Shown here: positions 25,936 to 33,664 of the stretch, in pieces | Position numbering within the stretch: position 1 is the first letter of the stretch | Layout: every line of letters begins with the position of its first letter | From: Brevifilum sp029548365 | GTDB lineage: Bacteria; Chloroflexota; Anaerolineae; Anaerolineales; Anaerolineaceae | Assembly (NCBI GenBank): GCA_035376985.1 | Contig: DAOSSA010000001.1 | Location: forward strand, 1-64,000 | Length of the DNA: 64,000 nucleotides | Reading direction: 5' to 3' | Program-made: the position numbers and the translations under genes | The notes under the pieces: generated by a model | Seen by the model: the letters and a program-made list of their open reading frames with translations, nothing else | What the model was told of the DNA's origin: nothing | Databases searched by the model: none

Positions 25936-25944
25936 TTGGGAATC

Positions 25945-26523
25945 ATGGCTAAATTCGATTATTTTAACCTGCTTGGGCCGATTTATGATTTGATCTTTAG
26001 CCTGAGAAATTCATCGAAATTGGTTGAAATGGTAAACCTTTTTCCCCAACAAGCACTTCTTGATATTGGGGGCGGGACGGGAAGGGTCTCGGAAAAATTT
26101 TCAGGCATATCATCTTCAATCATTGTTGCAGACCCTGCGATTAAAATGCTGCGGGAAGCTCATAAGAAAGGTTTGCTGATCATCAATGCCCATTCAGAGG
26201 CTTTACCGCTTAGGTCTGCAAGTTTTGAGCGGGTCATGATGATTGATGCTTTTCATCATGTTGCACAACACCAACTGACCCTGGATGAGATTTGGCGTGT
26301 CTTAAAGCCGGGCGGCAGGCTGGTCATCGAGGAACCAAATATTCGAAACATCTTTGGAAAGTTTATTGCAATCGGTGAAAAAATCTTGCTCATGCGCAGC
26401 AAAATTTTTACTCCGGAAGAAATCATATCGATGTGCTCATTTCAAGATGTTGAAAATGTCCGATTAGAAATAAAAGACGCATTAGTTTGGGTTATGATAG
26501 ATAAGAGAGCTAAAAACGATTAA
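25945..26523 (+). CDS. Class I SAM-dependent methyltransferase (UbiE-like)
   Basis: 192 residues from the ATG at 25945 (a TTG at 25936, immediately after the feoB stop, is also in frame). Motif I LLDIGGGTGRVSEKF binds SAM. VADPAIKML, AEALPL-like SEALPLRSASFERVMMIDAFHHV and VLKPGGRLVIEEPN are the usual following blocks. Substrate unknown. It begins 9 bases after feoB and is followed 13 bases later by an SCP2-domain gene, so the four genes may form one transcript. Lipid or quinone substrates are possible given the SCP2 neighbour, but this is speculation. Confidence 0.85.
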   Translation: MAKFDYFNLLGPIYDLIFSLRNSSKLVEMVNLFPQQALLDIGGGTGRVSEKFSGISSSIIVADPAIKMLREAHKKGLLIINAHSEALPLRSASFERVMMIDAFHHVAQHQLTLDEIWRVLKPGGRLVIEEPNIRNIFGKFIAIGEKILLMRSKIFTPEEIISMCSFQDVENVRLEIKDALVWVMIDKRAKND

Positions 26524-26536
26524 AGGAGATTTGAAT

Positions 26537-26863
26537 ATGGCTGAGATTGATGTATATCAGATAATGAATTCGATTCCCGAATATTTCGATGCTGAGAAGG
26601 CACAAGGTGTCTCAGGACTGGTTCAATGTTCATTTTCAGGTGAACAGGCATCTGAGTGGGTTATCAAAATTCATGATCAAACCTGTACTGTAGAACAGGG
26701 GACGACCTCAAATCCGGACTTGACGATTAAAGCCGATGCAGAAGATGGAGTCAAGCTTCTGACAGGCCAGTTGGATCCCATGCGCGCCTACATGTTAGGC
26801 AAAATTAAGGTCTTTGGAGATATGGCATTGGGAATGAAATTAGTTAATTTCTTTAAACAGTAG
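26537..26863 (+). CDS. SCP2 sterol-binding-domain protein
   Basis: 108 residues from the ATG at 26537, preceded by AAGGAG at 8 bases; the TTG at 26531 is too close to that site. A single SCP2 lipid-binding domain: FSGEQASEWVIKIHDQTCTVEQGTTSNPDLTIKADAEDGVKLLTGQLDPMRAYMLGKIKVFGDMALGMKL. The last part matches the family helix that closes the hydrophobic pocket. SCP2 proteins bind acyl chains or other hydrophobic ligands. Bacterial roles are mostly unassigned. Last gene after feoAB and the methyltransferase. Confidence 0.88.
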   Translation: MAEIDVYQIMNSIPEYFDAEKAQGVSGLVQCSFSGEQASEWVIKIHDQTCTVEQGTTSNPDLTIKADAEDGVKLLTGQLDPMRAYMLGKIKVFGDMALGMKLVNFFKQ

Positions 26864-26917
26864 CGGAATTAACTAATTCGCTCGTCCAATGTGAACAGCG
26901 TGTCGGTAATGGGTTGA

Positions 26918-27265
26918 TTAATATAATCCCCAATCGTCGCCGATGCCGTCTTCCATCATGGTTGGGTCCCAGGCCTCGGTACCATAAGTGATTTTTGTGG
27001 GAATTTTGAGGATTTCCTCAGCTTTAATGCGGGTGCTTTCCATTATTGTTGGCCCGTAAGGACAGAAAGGCGTGGTGAGGATCATGGTAACAACGGCATG
27101 ATCATCTTCCAGGCTTACATTGCGAACCAACCCGATCTGGACAATGTTCAAGCCCAATTCAGGGTCAATTATTTCACTTAATCCCTCTTCCACAAGGGGA
27201 ACAAGTTCAGGATGAGTATTTTCGATATCCCAGATGGGGATGTTGCTATTATTTCCTTCAGTCAT
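26918..27265 (-). CDS. MIP18/DUF59 family iron-sulfur assembly factor (SufT-like)
   Basis: 115 residues. The core IIDPELGLNIVQIGLVRNVSLEDDHAVVTMILTTPFCPYGPTI is the DUF59 domain found in SufT and PaaD, with the conserved DPE and the single TTPFCP cysteine. The family helps insert or carry iron-sulfur clusters. It lies 2.3 kb from sufCBD and on the opposite strand, rather than at the operon end as in many bacteria. The next minus-strand gene upstream is the remnant of a SufR-like regulator, which fits an iron-sulfur homeostasis neighbourhood. Confidence 0.88.
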   Translation of the reverse strand: MTEGNNSNIPIWDIENTHPELVPLVEEGLSEIIDPELGLNIVQIGLVRNVSLEDDHAVVTMILTTPFCPYGPTIMESTRIKAEEILKIPTKITYGTEAWDPTMMEDGIGDDWGLY

Positions 27266-27371
27266 TTCTCATTTCTCTTTGATTGGGAAGTGAAAAAACA
27301 CAGCGATCCGGGCTACGGGAAATGTGGGTTTCAATGTCATTATCTTCACCAATGGGCTCTTGTTTGATTGT

Positions 27372-27578
27372 TCAAGCGATTGTGCGGATCACCGGATGAT
27401 CGTAGGCGATATGGTAATTAGGGCAGGAAAGGTTGGTCAGGTTACACGCGTCACCATTAGATGCAAGGTGATGCCTGACAGATATTGTGTTTATTCCTAC
27501 GGCTTTAGCCAGGTCATTGATTTGCGAATCGGGGAAAGATTTCAAGATTCGCAATATTTTCTCACGGGTGCTTTTCAT
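27372..27578 (-). pseudogene. Internally deleted remnant of a SufR-like iron-sulfur HTH repressor
   Basis: 68 codons. Residues 1-41 (KSTREKILRILKSF, INDLAKAVGINTISVRHHLA) are a winged-helix start typical of ArsR/DeoR-type SufR-like regulators. It then jumps within a few residues to CNLTNLSCPNYHIAYDHPVI, which resembles the C-terminal cysteine motif (CP...HP..C) that holds the cluster in these regulators. A complete member is about 200 residues or more, so roughly two thirds, including the wing and dimer region, is missing while the frame stays open. The final cysteine of the motif is replaced by Arg. A good promoter remains upstream. It could alternatively be a real micro-regulator, but loss of the wing argues against that. 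Confidence 0.5.
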
Positions 27579-27629
27579 CGTTGATACCTTTAAAATTGCG
27601 ATCCTTGTGAAAAAAACATATTGACAGTG

Positions 27630-27657
27630 ATTTTAGCATGGGAAATAAAAATGTCAA
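27630..27657 (-). promoter_or_regulatory. Promoter of the SufR-like remnant, flanked by TATTGACA inverted repeats
   Basis: Minus-strand TTGACA (27657-27652), 16-base spacer ending TGC, TAAAAT (27635-27630). TATTGACA at 27619-27626 and its complement TGTCAATA at 27652-27659 flank the promoter as an inverted repeat. The sequence shares TATTGACA and CATGCTA-x-AATC with the suf promoter. Confidence 0.55.
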
Positions 27658-27702
27658 TAAATATGATAATAATGGTAAATAATGTTACAGTCGCTGAAAA
27701 AT

Positions 27703-27732
27703 AAAAAAGATGTCTGGATCAGACATCTTTTT
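27703..27732 (-). terminator. Rho-independent terminator after the 204-residue protein gene
   Basis: Stem AAAAAGATGTCTG/CAGACATCTTTTT with loop GAT, followed on the minus strand by a T-rich tract. It begins 31 bases after the stop of the minus-strand gene at 27764. Confidence 0.85.
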
Positions 27733-27763
27733 AAATTAAGCGAATTTATTTTGTGAATGACAA

Positions 27764-28378
27764 TCAGTTGCCAGACTTGGCGAAACCCAAAATCGCGTTG
27801 GCGATCAAAGAGCCAGACATTGAACGGTGTTTGGACTCACCCATAGGGCTGGCGGCTAATAACGCACCAATCAGAGCTTCTACATCGCTGCTGCCGTCTT
27901 GTTTTGCCTGGTAGTAAGCCATTCCTGCGCGAAGCAATTCATTAACGCCCAGTTTCTTTTCTTCTTCAACAGCTTCTTCTTTTTTCGTGGTCAGACCTGA
28001 AAGCAATGATCCTAACACTCCCCCCTGTTCCTTTTGAGGTTCCTGTTCTTCTTTCACATTGAGCAAGGATTTCACCAAAAGACCCAAGGTGTCTGGCTGG
28101 AGGTCTGTGCTGGCAAAGCTTAAGGCGGCATCGGCCAAGCCTTGGGATAGAAGTTTTGCAGATCCGCTCTGGACTTCTTTTTCCACGACCTGACTAGCAT
28201 AAGTGAGCTGTTCGTCAACTGGTTTATCAGACTTTTTCGACACAGCACTTTGAATAAGGTCGAAAATTTTCACCATGTTATCGCCATGATCATGGTTATT
28301 TTCATCGGCTGCATTGAGTGCTGTTTGCTGCTCTGTAAGTTGTGCGCTTACAGTTTTAAAAATGGAACTCAAATCCAT
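27764..28378 (-). CDS. Hypothetical protein, 204 residues
   Basis: Not recognised. The sequence is soluble and mostly helical: an N-terminal part with a short His/Asp/Asn-rich patch (ENNHDHGDN, residues about 26-34), a middle Leu/Ala-rich part, a charged linker TTKKEEAVEEEKK (about 130-143) and a C-terminal part LGVNELLRAGMAYYQAKQDGSSDVEALIGALL ending in a Gly/Ala-rich helix. No signal peptide or membrane span. It follows a LysM/coiled-coil gene by 13 bases and precedes a strong terminator, so the two form an operon. A cytosolic scaffold-like pair is conceivable, but nothing supports a function. Confidence 0.75.
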   Translation of the reverse strand: MDLSSIFKTVSAQLTEQQTALNAADENNHDHGDNMVKIFDLIQSAVSKKSDKPVDEQLTYASQVVEKEVQSGSAKLLSQGLADAALSFASTDLQPDTLGLLVKSLLNVKEEQEPQKEQGGVLGSLLSGLTTKKEEAVEEEKKLGVNELLRAGMAYYQAKQDGSSDVEALIGALLAASPMGESKHRSMSGSLIANAILGFAKSGN

Positions 28379-28391
28379 GTTGTCCGCCGTT

Positions 28392-28859
28392 TTAATTTTT
28401 TAATTCTTCTGGCAGTTCAGGTATTTCCAGTTCCATCCCAGCACGCACGTTCCTTTCGTTGCCTTGGAGCACTTCTGTATTGTGCTCAAGCAATAATTGC
28501 CAGTAAGGTGGCGTGGCATGCTTGTAATATTTCAGCGCAATGTGGCTCAGGGTCTCATCTTCTTTGACAACGTGTGTCGCGATAATTTCAGCTTTTTTCT
28601 CGCTTTCGAGCTTTGCCTTTCGCTCTTCGATGGCTATTCGTCGGGCTTCCGCCAAATCTTTCTGAGCTTTTTCTTTCTTTTTCTGCTCTTCAAGTTCTTT
28701 GGCCTTTTTATCGGCTTCAGCTTTCAGCTGTTTTTCCTTAGCCTCTTGCTCTAATTTTGCCTGGAGAGCTTTTTTAGCGTCTTCAGCTTCCTTTTGAGCC
28801 TGGGCGAGTTGCTTTTTGCGTTCTTCTTCTTCCTTCTTCTTTTTTCCAAATAAACCCAT
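28392..28859 (-). CDS. Coiled-coil protein with C-terminal LysM domain
   Basis: 155 residues. Residues 1-95 form one long charged helix rich in Lys, Glu, Ala and Gln (coiled coil). Residues about 96-150 are a LysM domain: THVVKEDETLSHIALKYYKHATPPYWQLLLEHNTEV, ending AGMELEIPELP. There is no signal peptide, so despite LysM usually binding peptidoglycan the protein looks cytosolic. Such signal-less LysM proteins with a KKKEEEE start are frequent in Anaerolineae-type genomes, as far as I recall. AAGGA precedes the ATG. Operon with the 204-residue protein. Confidence 0.82.
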   Translation of the reverse strand: MGLFGKKKKEEEERKKQLAQAQKEAEDAKKALQAKLEQEAKEKQLKAEADKKAKELEEQKKKEKAQKDLAEARRIAIEERKAKLESEKKAEIIATHVVKEDETLSHIALKYYKHATPPYWQLLLEHNTEVLQGNERNVRAGMELEIPELPEELKN

Positions 28860-28981
28860 TGTTAGATCCTTTCTAATAACGATTGTTCAAATATTCATGA
28901 TAGATGTTACCATGAAATGTTTTAATAGTAAAGACGATCTTTGGTTTGAATATTGAATAAAGTCTTTCACAAGAAGAAGTG

Positions 28982-28990
28982 TGATATAAT
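28982..28990 (+). promoter_or_regulatory. Extended -10 promoter of the small membrane protein gene
   Basis: TGATATAAT: TGn followed by a perfect TATAAT (28985-28990), 36 bases before the ATG at 29027. No convincing -35. Confidence 0.5.
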
Positions 28991-29026
28991 AAAAGTACTA
29001 ACTCACTTATGAAAATAGGAGAAAAA

Positions 29027-29197
29027 ATGAGACTGAATGCCCCGAAGAAAATAGTTTGGACGATTGCACTCATTGTCGGTTTGGTAGGAATCATCGCTCA
29101 GCTGATCACAATACCTTTTCTTTCATCGATCAGTTTTTGGATTATGGGAATTGCTTGGTTGCTGCTGATTTTAAGCACAGTGTTAAAAGGTCTTTAA
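29027..29197 (+). CDS. Small two-span membrane protein
   Basis: 56 residues from the ATG at 29027, chosen because TAGGAG lies 5 bases before it; the ATG at 29009 lacks a site. A short basic N-terminus (RLNAPKK) is followed by two hydrophobic spans, IVWTIALIVGLVGIIAQLITI and FWIMGIAWLLLILSTVL, with a tight turn. No known function. The clear promoter plus ribosome site make it a probable real gene. Confidence 0.7.
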   Translation: MRLNAPKKIVWTIALIVGLVGIIAQLITIPFLSSISFWIMGIAWLLLILSTVLKGL

Positions 29198-29427
29198 CCT
29201 GCCTTTCTTAACAAGCTTCTTCTAATCAAGTCATTCGCTGGTGCAAAATAGCGGATCAACCAAAACCCTGTACTCATTAACACAACCATACCGCGAAGGC
29301 CTGGTTTGTATTGATTAGATTCAGGGTGTTTTTGTTTTAAATTGACATCATGATTGTTATGGTAGTCAAAGGAAGAATCCATAATTCGATAATAAACCTT
29401 TCGCCCTAAACAGGCGAACGCTTTCAT
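29194..29427 (-). CDS. Doubtful small protein with one hydrophobic segment
   Basis: 77-codon minus-strand frame converging on the small membrane protein gene with a 4-base overlap. The first half is basic and polar, the second holds GLRGMVVLMSTGFWLIRYF. No ribosome-binding site precedes the ATG and I recognise no family. It lies between the small membrane gene and the suf promoter, where a real gene would fit, so it is listed with low confidence. Confidence 0.25.
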   Translation of the reverse strand: MKAFACLGRKVYYRIMDSSFDYHNNHDVNLKQKHPESNQYKPGLRGMVVLMSTGFWLIRYFAPANDLIRRSLLRKAG

Positions 29428-29457
29428 TGATATTTTATTAGATTTTTACCTAAAATA

Positions 29458-29500
29458 TTGACACTTGATTTTGACCATGCTATAATCTCGCATGATTATA
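29458..29500 (+). promoter_or_regulatory. Consensus suf operon promoter with overlapping palindrome
   Basis: Perfect TTGACA (29458-29463), 17-base spacer ending TGC, perfect TATAAT (29481-29486). The -10 is the left arm of an inverted repeat TATAAT-N8-ATTATA (29481-29500), a plausible operator. The transcript leader would be about 68 bases. A promoter this strong is expected to need a repressor. Confidence 0.75.
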
Positions 29501-29560
29501 AAAATCCGACAATTATGATAGTATTTGATGTTATTAATCCTATTTTGCTGAGGTTATTCA

Positions 29561-30337
29561 ATGCCAAAACTTGAAATTAAAGACCTGTATGTTTCAGTTG
29601 AAGATAATCCAATCATAAAAGGGTTTAACCTCACCATCCAAGGGGGCGAGGTTCATGCCATTATGGGGCCCAATGGCACGGGCAAGTCAACGCTGGCATA
29701 CGCGGTGATGGGGCATCCCAGGTATCAAATCACCCAGGGAGATATCTTACTGGATGGGAATAGCTTGCTGGAGATGGCGCCGGATGAACGTTCGAGGGCC
29801 GGCATCTTCCTGGCTTTTCAATACCCTGTATCTATTCCTGGCGTAACTGTGGCTAATTTTCTGCGTACCGCGCTGAACGCACGTAGGCGCCACGCTGACC
29901 CACCCAAAGAAGATATTTCAATCTTGGAATATCGCAGGTTGCTAAAATCTAAAATGGATATGGTCGAGATGGAGTATGCCTTTGGGGGGCGTTATTTGAA
30001 CGAGGGCTTTTCTGGCGGAGAGAAGAAGCGAACCGAGATATTACAGCTTGCACTGCTGGAACCCACTTTCGCGATATTAGATGAGACCGATTCCGGTTTA
30101 GATATCGACGCGATTCGTATCGTCTCAGAAGGCGTCAACACACTTAAAGGCCCTAACATGGGAGTGATCGTAATCACTCACTATCAACGGATCTTGAATT
30201 ATCTCAATCCCGATTTTGTGCATGTGATGTTTGATGGCAGAATTGTCGAATCAGGGGGCGAACAACTGGCACTGCGGCTTGAAGAGCATGGGTATGATTG
30301 GGTCCGTGAAAAGCATGGACTACCTGCCGAGGCCTAG
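29561..30337 (+). CDS. sufC: Fe-S cluster assembly ATPase SufC
   Basis: 258 residues. Cytosolic ABC-type ATPase that drives the SufBCD scaffold for iron-sulfur cluster assembly. Walker A GPNGTGKSTLAYAVMG, the SufC-specific LAFQYPVSIPGVTVANFLRTALNARR, signature GFSGGEKKRTEILQ, Walker B FAILDETDSGLDIDAIR and switch His VITHYQRIL are all present. GAGG lies 8 bases before the ATG. First gene of sufC-sufB-sufD. No sufS or sufU follows in the cluster, so the cysteine desulfurase is encoded elsewhere. Confidence 0.97.
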   Translation: MPKLEIKDLYVSVEDNPIIKGFNLTIQGGEVHAIMGPNGTGKSTLAYAVMGHPRYQITQGDILLDGNSLLEMAPDERSRAGIFLAFQYPVSIPGVTVANFLRTALNARRRHADPPKEDISILEYRRLLKSKMDMVEMEYAFGGRYLNEGFSGGEKKRTEILQLALLEPTFAILDETDSGLDIDAIRIVSEGVNTLKGPNMGVIVITHYQRILNYLNPDFVHVMFDGRIVESGGEQLALRLEEHGYDWVREKHGLPAEA

Positions 30338-30358
30338 TCACACGATCGGAGAATTTCA

Positions 30359-31771
30359 ATGGGAAAAAACCCGGAGAAAAAAATCCTAACTCAATTAGGT
30401 GATTACCAATATGGTTTTAGCGATCCTGAAACCTATGTTTTTAAAAGTCGCAAAGGTTTAGATGAGGAAGTCGTTCGGCAAATTTCTGCCATGAAAGAAG
30501 AACCCGAATGGATGCTTGAATTTCGTTTAAGCGCGTTCAGGCACTTTAAGCAACGACCGATCCCAACCTGGGGCGCAGATCTGAGCGATTTGAACCTTGA
30601 TGATATTTATTACTATGTCAAGCCAACCGAAGACCAGAGTCGAAGTTGGGACGATGTGCCTGAAACCATCAAAAACACTTTTGACAAATTAGGCATTCCT
30701 GAGGCAGAACAAAAGTATTTATCAGGTGTGGGTGCACAATACGACTCAGAGATGATTTATCACAGCGTTCTGGAAAATTTAGAAAAACAAGGCGTGATCT
30801 TCCTTTCCATCGAAGAAGGCTTGCGCCAGCATCCGGATATCTTCCGAGAACATTTTTCTACAGTCGTGCCCATTCAGGACAACACCTTTGCAGCATTGAA
30901 TAGTGCGGTTTGGTCGGGTGGTTCGTTTGTGTATATTCCGCCTGGAGTAAAGGTTGATTTACCCTTACAGGCATACTTTCGATTAAATGTCGCCAACATC
31001 GGTCAATTTGAGCGCTCTTTAATCATCGCTGACGAAGGCGCCCAGGTGCATTATGTAGAAGGCTGTACTGCACCTCTTTATACGACCCATTCATTACATA
31101 GCGGTGTAATTGAAATCATCGTCAAGAAGAACGCTCGTGTCCGTTATACGACGATCCAAAATTGGAGTAATAACGTTTACAACCTGGTAACACAACGTGC
31201 CAAGGTGTTTGAGAACGGGGTCATGGAGTGGGTGGATGCAAACCTGGGTTCAAAAATTACCATGAAATATCCCGCTTGCTTTCTAATGGAACCGGGTGCC
31301 CATGGTGAGGTTTTATCGGTCGCCTTTGCCGGACCCGGTCAGCACCAGGATGCAGGGGCTAAGGCAATCCATTTCGCGCCTGAAACCAGCAGCAAAATTA
31401 TCTCTAAATCGATCAGCCGGGGAAATGGGAGGTCGACCTATCGCGGGTTACTGAAAGTTCTGGCAGATGCTGAAGGCTCAAAATCAAATGTTGTGTGTGA
31501 CGCCCTACTATTAGATCCGGAATCGCGTTCTGATACTTATCCAACGATTGAAGTCAATGCCCAGGATGTGGGTTTGGGTCACGAAGCGACCGTTTCGAAG
31601 GTGGGTGAAGATCAGCTCTTCTACCTGATGAGCCGCGGTTTAAGCGAGGAAGAGGCCACCACGATCATTGTTTCGGGGTTCATTGAACCACTGGTGAAAG
31701 AATTACCGATGGAATATGCAGTTGAGATGAACCGTTTGATCCAATTGCAGATGATTGGGTCGGTAGGCTAG
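30359..31771 (+). CDS. sufB: Fe-S cluster assembly protein SufB
   Basis: 470-residue scaffold subunit on which clusters form. Typical sequence throughout: LGDYQYGFSDPETYVFKSRKGLDEEVVRQISAMK, VGAQYDSEMIYHS, VPIQDNTFAALNSAVWSGGSFVYIPPGVKVDLPLQAYFR, EGCTAPLYTTHSLHSGVIEI and the C-terminal GLGHEATVSKVGEDQLFYLMSRGL. The Cys in SNVVCDALLLD lies in the region of the conserved assembly cysteine. It begins 21 bases after sufC with a GGAG site. Forms SufBC2D with its neighbours. Confidence 0.97.
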   Translation: MGKNPEKKILTQLGDYQYGFSDPETYVFKSRKGLDEEVVRQISAMKEEPEWMLEFRLSAFRHFKQRPIPTWGADLSDLNLDDIYYYVKPTEDQSRSWDDVPETIKNTFDKLGIPEAEQKYLSGVGAQYDSEMIYHSVLENLEKQGVIFLSIEEGLRQHPDIFREHFSTVVPIQDNTFAALNSAVWSGGSFVYIPPGVKVDLPLQAYFRLNVANIGQFERSLIIADEGAQVHYVEGCTAPLYTTHSLHSGVIEIIVKKNARVRYTTIQNWSNNVYNLVTQRAKVFENGVMEWVDANLGSKITMKYPACFLMEPGAHGEVLSVAFAGPGQHQDAGAKAIHFAPETSSKIISKSISRGNGRSTYRGLLKVLADAEGSKSNVVCDALLLDPESRSDTYPTIEVNAQDVGLGHEATVSKVGEDQLFYLMSRGLSEEEATTIIVSGFIEPLVKELPMEYAVEMNRLIQLQMIGSVG

Positions 31772-31793
31772 TAAAGAAAGTGGATTTTGATCA

Positions 31794-33161
31794 ATGAATT
31801 CAGCGCCCAAACAAAACAAAAAGATAATCATGCAGAGCTCCCCAAGCACTTTGGAGCCGTTTAAGTTTTCATCTGCAATGATTCCTCATAATGAGGATGC
31901 GTATTTGCATAAATACCGTCAGGCAGCCTGGAATGCATACCAGGCTTTACCTTTCCCTGCACCAAAAGATGAGCCCTGGCGCCGAACGGATATCCAGGGA
32001 TTAGAAACCACGCGGTTTGCGCTCCCGGGAAAAGAAAATAAAGCGATGCCCAATATTCCACCAAAGAAATGTCTTGCTGCGATCACTGGCGATGAACGGC
32101 GCGCCGGGCAGATCATTTCAGGGATGGTAACACCTGTAAATCAACTGGACCCTGACCTGGTTGACCGGGGAGTAATATTCACTGACTTTCGGACCGCTGA
32201 ATTAGAGCATTCTCATGTGTTAAGGGAGTTGTTGAGTCAGATCGTAAAACCTGATGAGGATAAATTTACTGCGCTTGCGGCAGCTTTAGCACAGGACGGT
32301 GTTTTGCTTTATGTTCCCAAAGATGTTAAAATCAAAGATCCCCTGCATAGCCTGTATTGCGGCTTGGGTGAATATCATGCTTTTATTAATCATTTGGTAG
32401 TCTGGCTAGAGGAGGGGGCACAGGTTACCTTTGTGCACGAATCGGTCTCGCCGCAAAGTGAAAACCGGGGCCAGATTTTCCATAATGGCATTGTCGAAAT
32501 TTATGTTGGCAAGGGTGCCGGTTTAAACTTCGTCGAGCTACAATCCTGGGGTGAGAACGTATGGTCATTTACCCGCGAGCGCGCCCAAATAATGGGCGGT
32601 GGGGAGCTTGAGTGGATTTATGGGGCGATGGGCACGCATTTGATGAAGAACTTTTCCGATATTAACTTGATGGAACCCGGGGCATATGCGCGGATGTCTG
32701 GCTTTTATTTTCCAAATGGTCGACAACACTTTGACCATGACACACAGCAAAACCATTTAGCAAAGGACACAACCAGCGACCTTCTATTCAAAGGTGCCCT
32801 TCTGGATGAAAGCCATTCAGTCTGGCAGGGTATGATCTACGTGGCACCAGGCGCAAATGGTACAGACGGGTATCAGGCTAATCGAAACCTGATTCTCAAC
32901 AAAGGAACCCGTGCAGATTCTATCCCTGGCCTGGAAATCATGGCAGATGATGTGCGTTGTACACATGCTGCTACGGTGGGCAAGATTGATGAAAGTGAGC
33001 TATTTTATTTACTCAGTCGGGGCATTCCCAGAGAAGAAGCTGAGCAGTTGATTGTGATGGGATTCTTCGCTAAGATTATGGAAAGAATACCCTTTGAGGG
33101 TGTACAAAAAAGGTTCACAGAGGCGATCCGAGAGAAGATGACGTGCAGTGCACAAAATTAG
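31794..33161 (+). CDS. sufD: Fe-S cluster assembly protein SufD
   Basis: 455 residues, paralogue of SufB. N-terminal part is variable. AFPAPKDEPWRRTDIQGLE-like LPFPAPKDEPWRRTDI is the family entry motif. The beta-helix core includes VTFVHESVSPQ and IFHNGIVEIYVGKGA. The C-terminus DDVRCTHAATVGKIDESELFYLLSRGIPREEA holds the conserved His next to the Cys. Two possible starts, ATG at 31794 and ATG at 31830, neither with a clear ribosome site; the first is kept. Completes sufCBD. Confidence 0.94.
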   Translation: MNSAPKQNKKIIMQSSPSTLEPFKFSSAMIPHNEDAYLHKYRQAAWNAYQALPFPAPKDEPWRRTDIQGLETTRFALPGKENKAMPNIPPKKCLAAITGDERRAGQIISGMVTPVNQLDPDLVDRGVIFTDFRTAELEHSHVLRELLSQIVKPDEDKFTALAAALAQDGVLLYVPKDVKIKDPLHSLYCGLGEYHAFINHLVVWLEEGAQVTFVHESVSPQSENRGQIFHNGIVEIYVGKGAGLNFVELQSWGENVWSFTRERAQIMGGGELEWIYGAMGTHLMKNFSDINLMEPGAYARMSGFYFPNGRQHFDHDTQQNHLAKDTTSDLLFKGALLDESHSVWQGMIYVAPGANGTDGYQANRNLILNKGTRADSIPGLEIMADDVRCTHAATVGKIDESELFYLLSRGIPREEAEQLIVMGFFAKIMERIPFEGVQKRFTEAIREKMTCSAQN

Positions 33162-33200
33162 GTTGAACGCATGTTGCCTGTAGATAATTAAGCCCATGTC

Positions 33201-33209
33201 TGCTACAAT
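33201..33209 (+). promoter_or_regulatory. Extended -10 promoter of the 97-residue protein gene
   Basis: TGCTACAAT, that is TGn plus TACAAT (33204-33209), 55 bases before the ATG. -35 not evident. Confidence 0.4.
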
Positions 33210-33264
33210 AACAGGTTGAAACATTAAATTACGAAATTATTTATTTCCACACACAGGAGGTTAA

Positions 33265-33558
33265 ATGGCCAGATCACCATTTATGAGGCCGCCGGATGAT
33301 GAGGTCACATACCACGTTGGGGATTCAGTAGATGTTTTTTGCGATCATGAAAAAAATGGCGAAAGGATTCGCGATTGGGCACAGGGGATTGTTGTCCAGG
33401 TAGACGAGAAATTGGTTGCAGTTCAATTTAGGACTAATGTTTATTTAACGGATGGGTGGATGGTACCAGACCATATTCTGTGGTTTCCACTTGATTCAAA
33501 GCATCTCCGAATGGCAAAAAAAGATATCTCACGGCCTACCGGTTACCAAATAAATTAA
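33265..33558 (+). CDS. Conserved-looking hypothetical protein, small beta-barrel
   Basis: 97 residues with a strong CAGGAGG site 5 bases before the ATG. Mostly beta: YHVGDSVDVFCDHEKNGERIRDWAQGIVVQVDEKLVAVQF followed by DGWMVPDHILWFP resembles an SH3-like barrel of the kind seen in KOW/Tudor-type proteins, but I cannot name the family. No cysteine cluster and no signal peptide. It follows sufD by about 100 bases and has its own promoter, then a terminator shared with the convergent gene. Confidence 0.75.
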   Translation: MARSPFMRPPDDEVTYHVGDSVDVFCDHEKNGERIRDWAQGIVVQVDEKLVAVQFRTNVYLTDGWMVPDHILWFPLDSKHLRMAKKDISRPTGYQIN

Positions 33559-33626
33559 GTTCTTCACCTTTTTTGGGGTTGTTATTGATCGAATTGTTTA
33601 AATAATTCAAGAAACAATCGAATAAA

Positions 33627-33657
33627 AAAAGGGCTGGTTTTCAAAACAGCCCCTTTT
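33627..33657. terminator. Bidirectional terminator between the 97-residue protein and PIG-L genes
   Basis: AAAAGGGCTG pairs with CAGCCCCTTTT (one bulged C), and the inner TTTT/AAAA can also pair. A run of seven A precedes it on the plus strand, giving the minus-strand transcript a seven-U tail. It lies 7 bases beyond the PIG-L stop. Confidence 0.85.
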
Positions 33658-33664
33658 CGTATCG

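Noticed and set aside
26867..26888. Hairpin AGCGGAATT-AACT-AATTCGCT between the SCP2 and SufT-like genes
   Set aside because: Short, bulged and without a T run, so not called a terminator.
27324..27584. Plus-strand frame of 86 codons opposite the regulator relic
   Set aside because: Shadow of the minus-strand relic, which carries the helix-turn-helix pattern.
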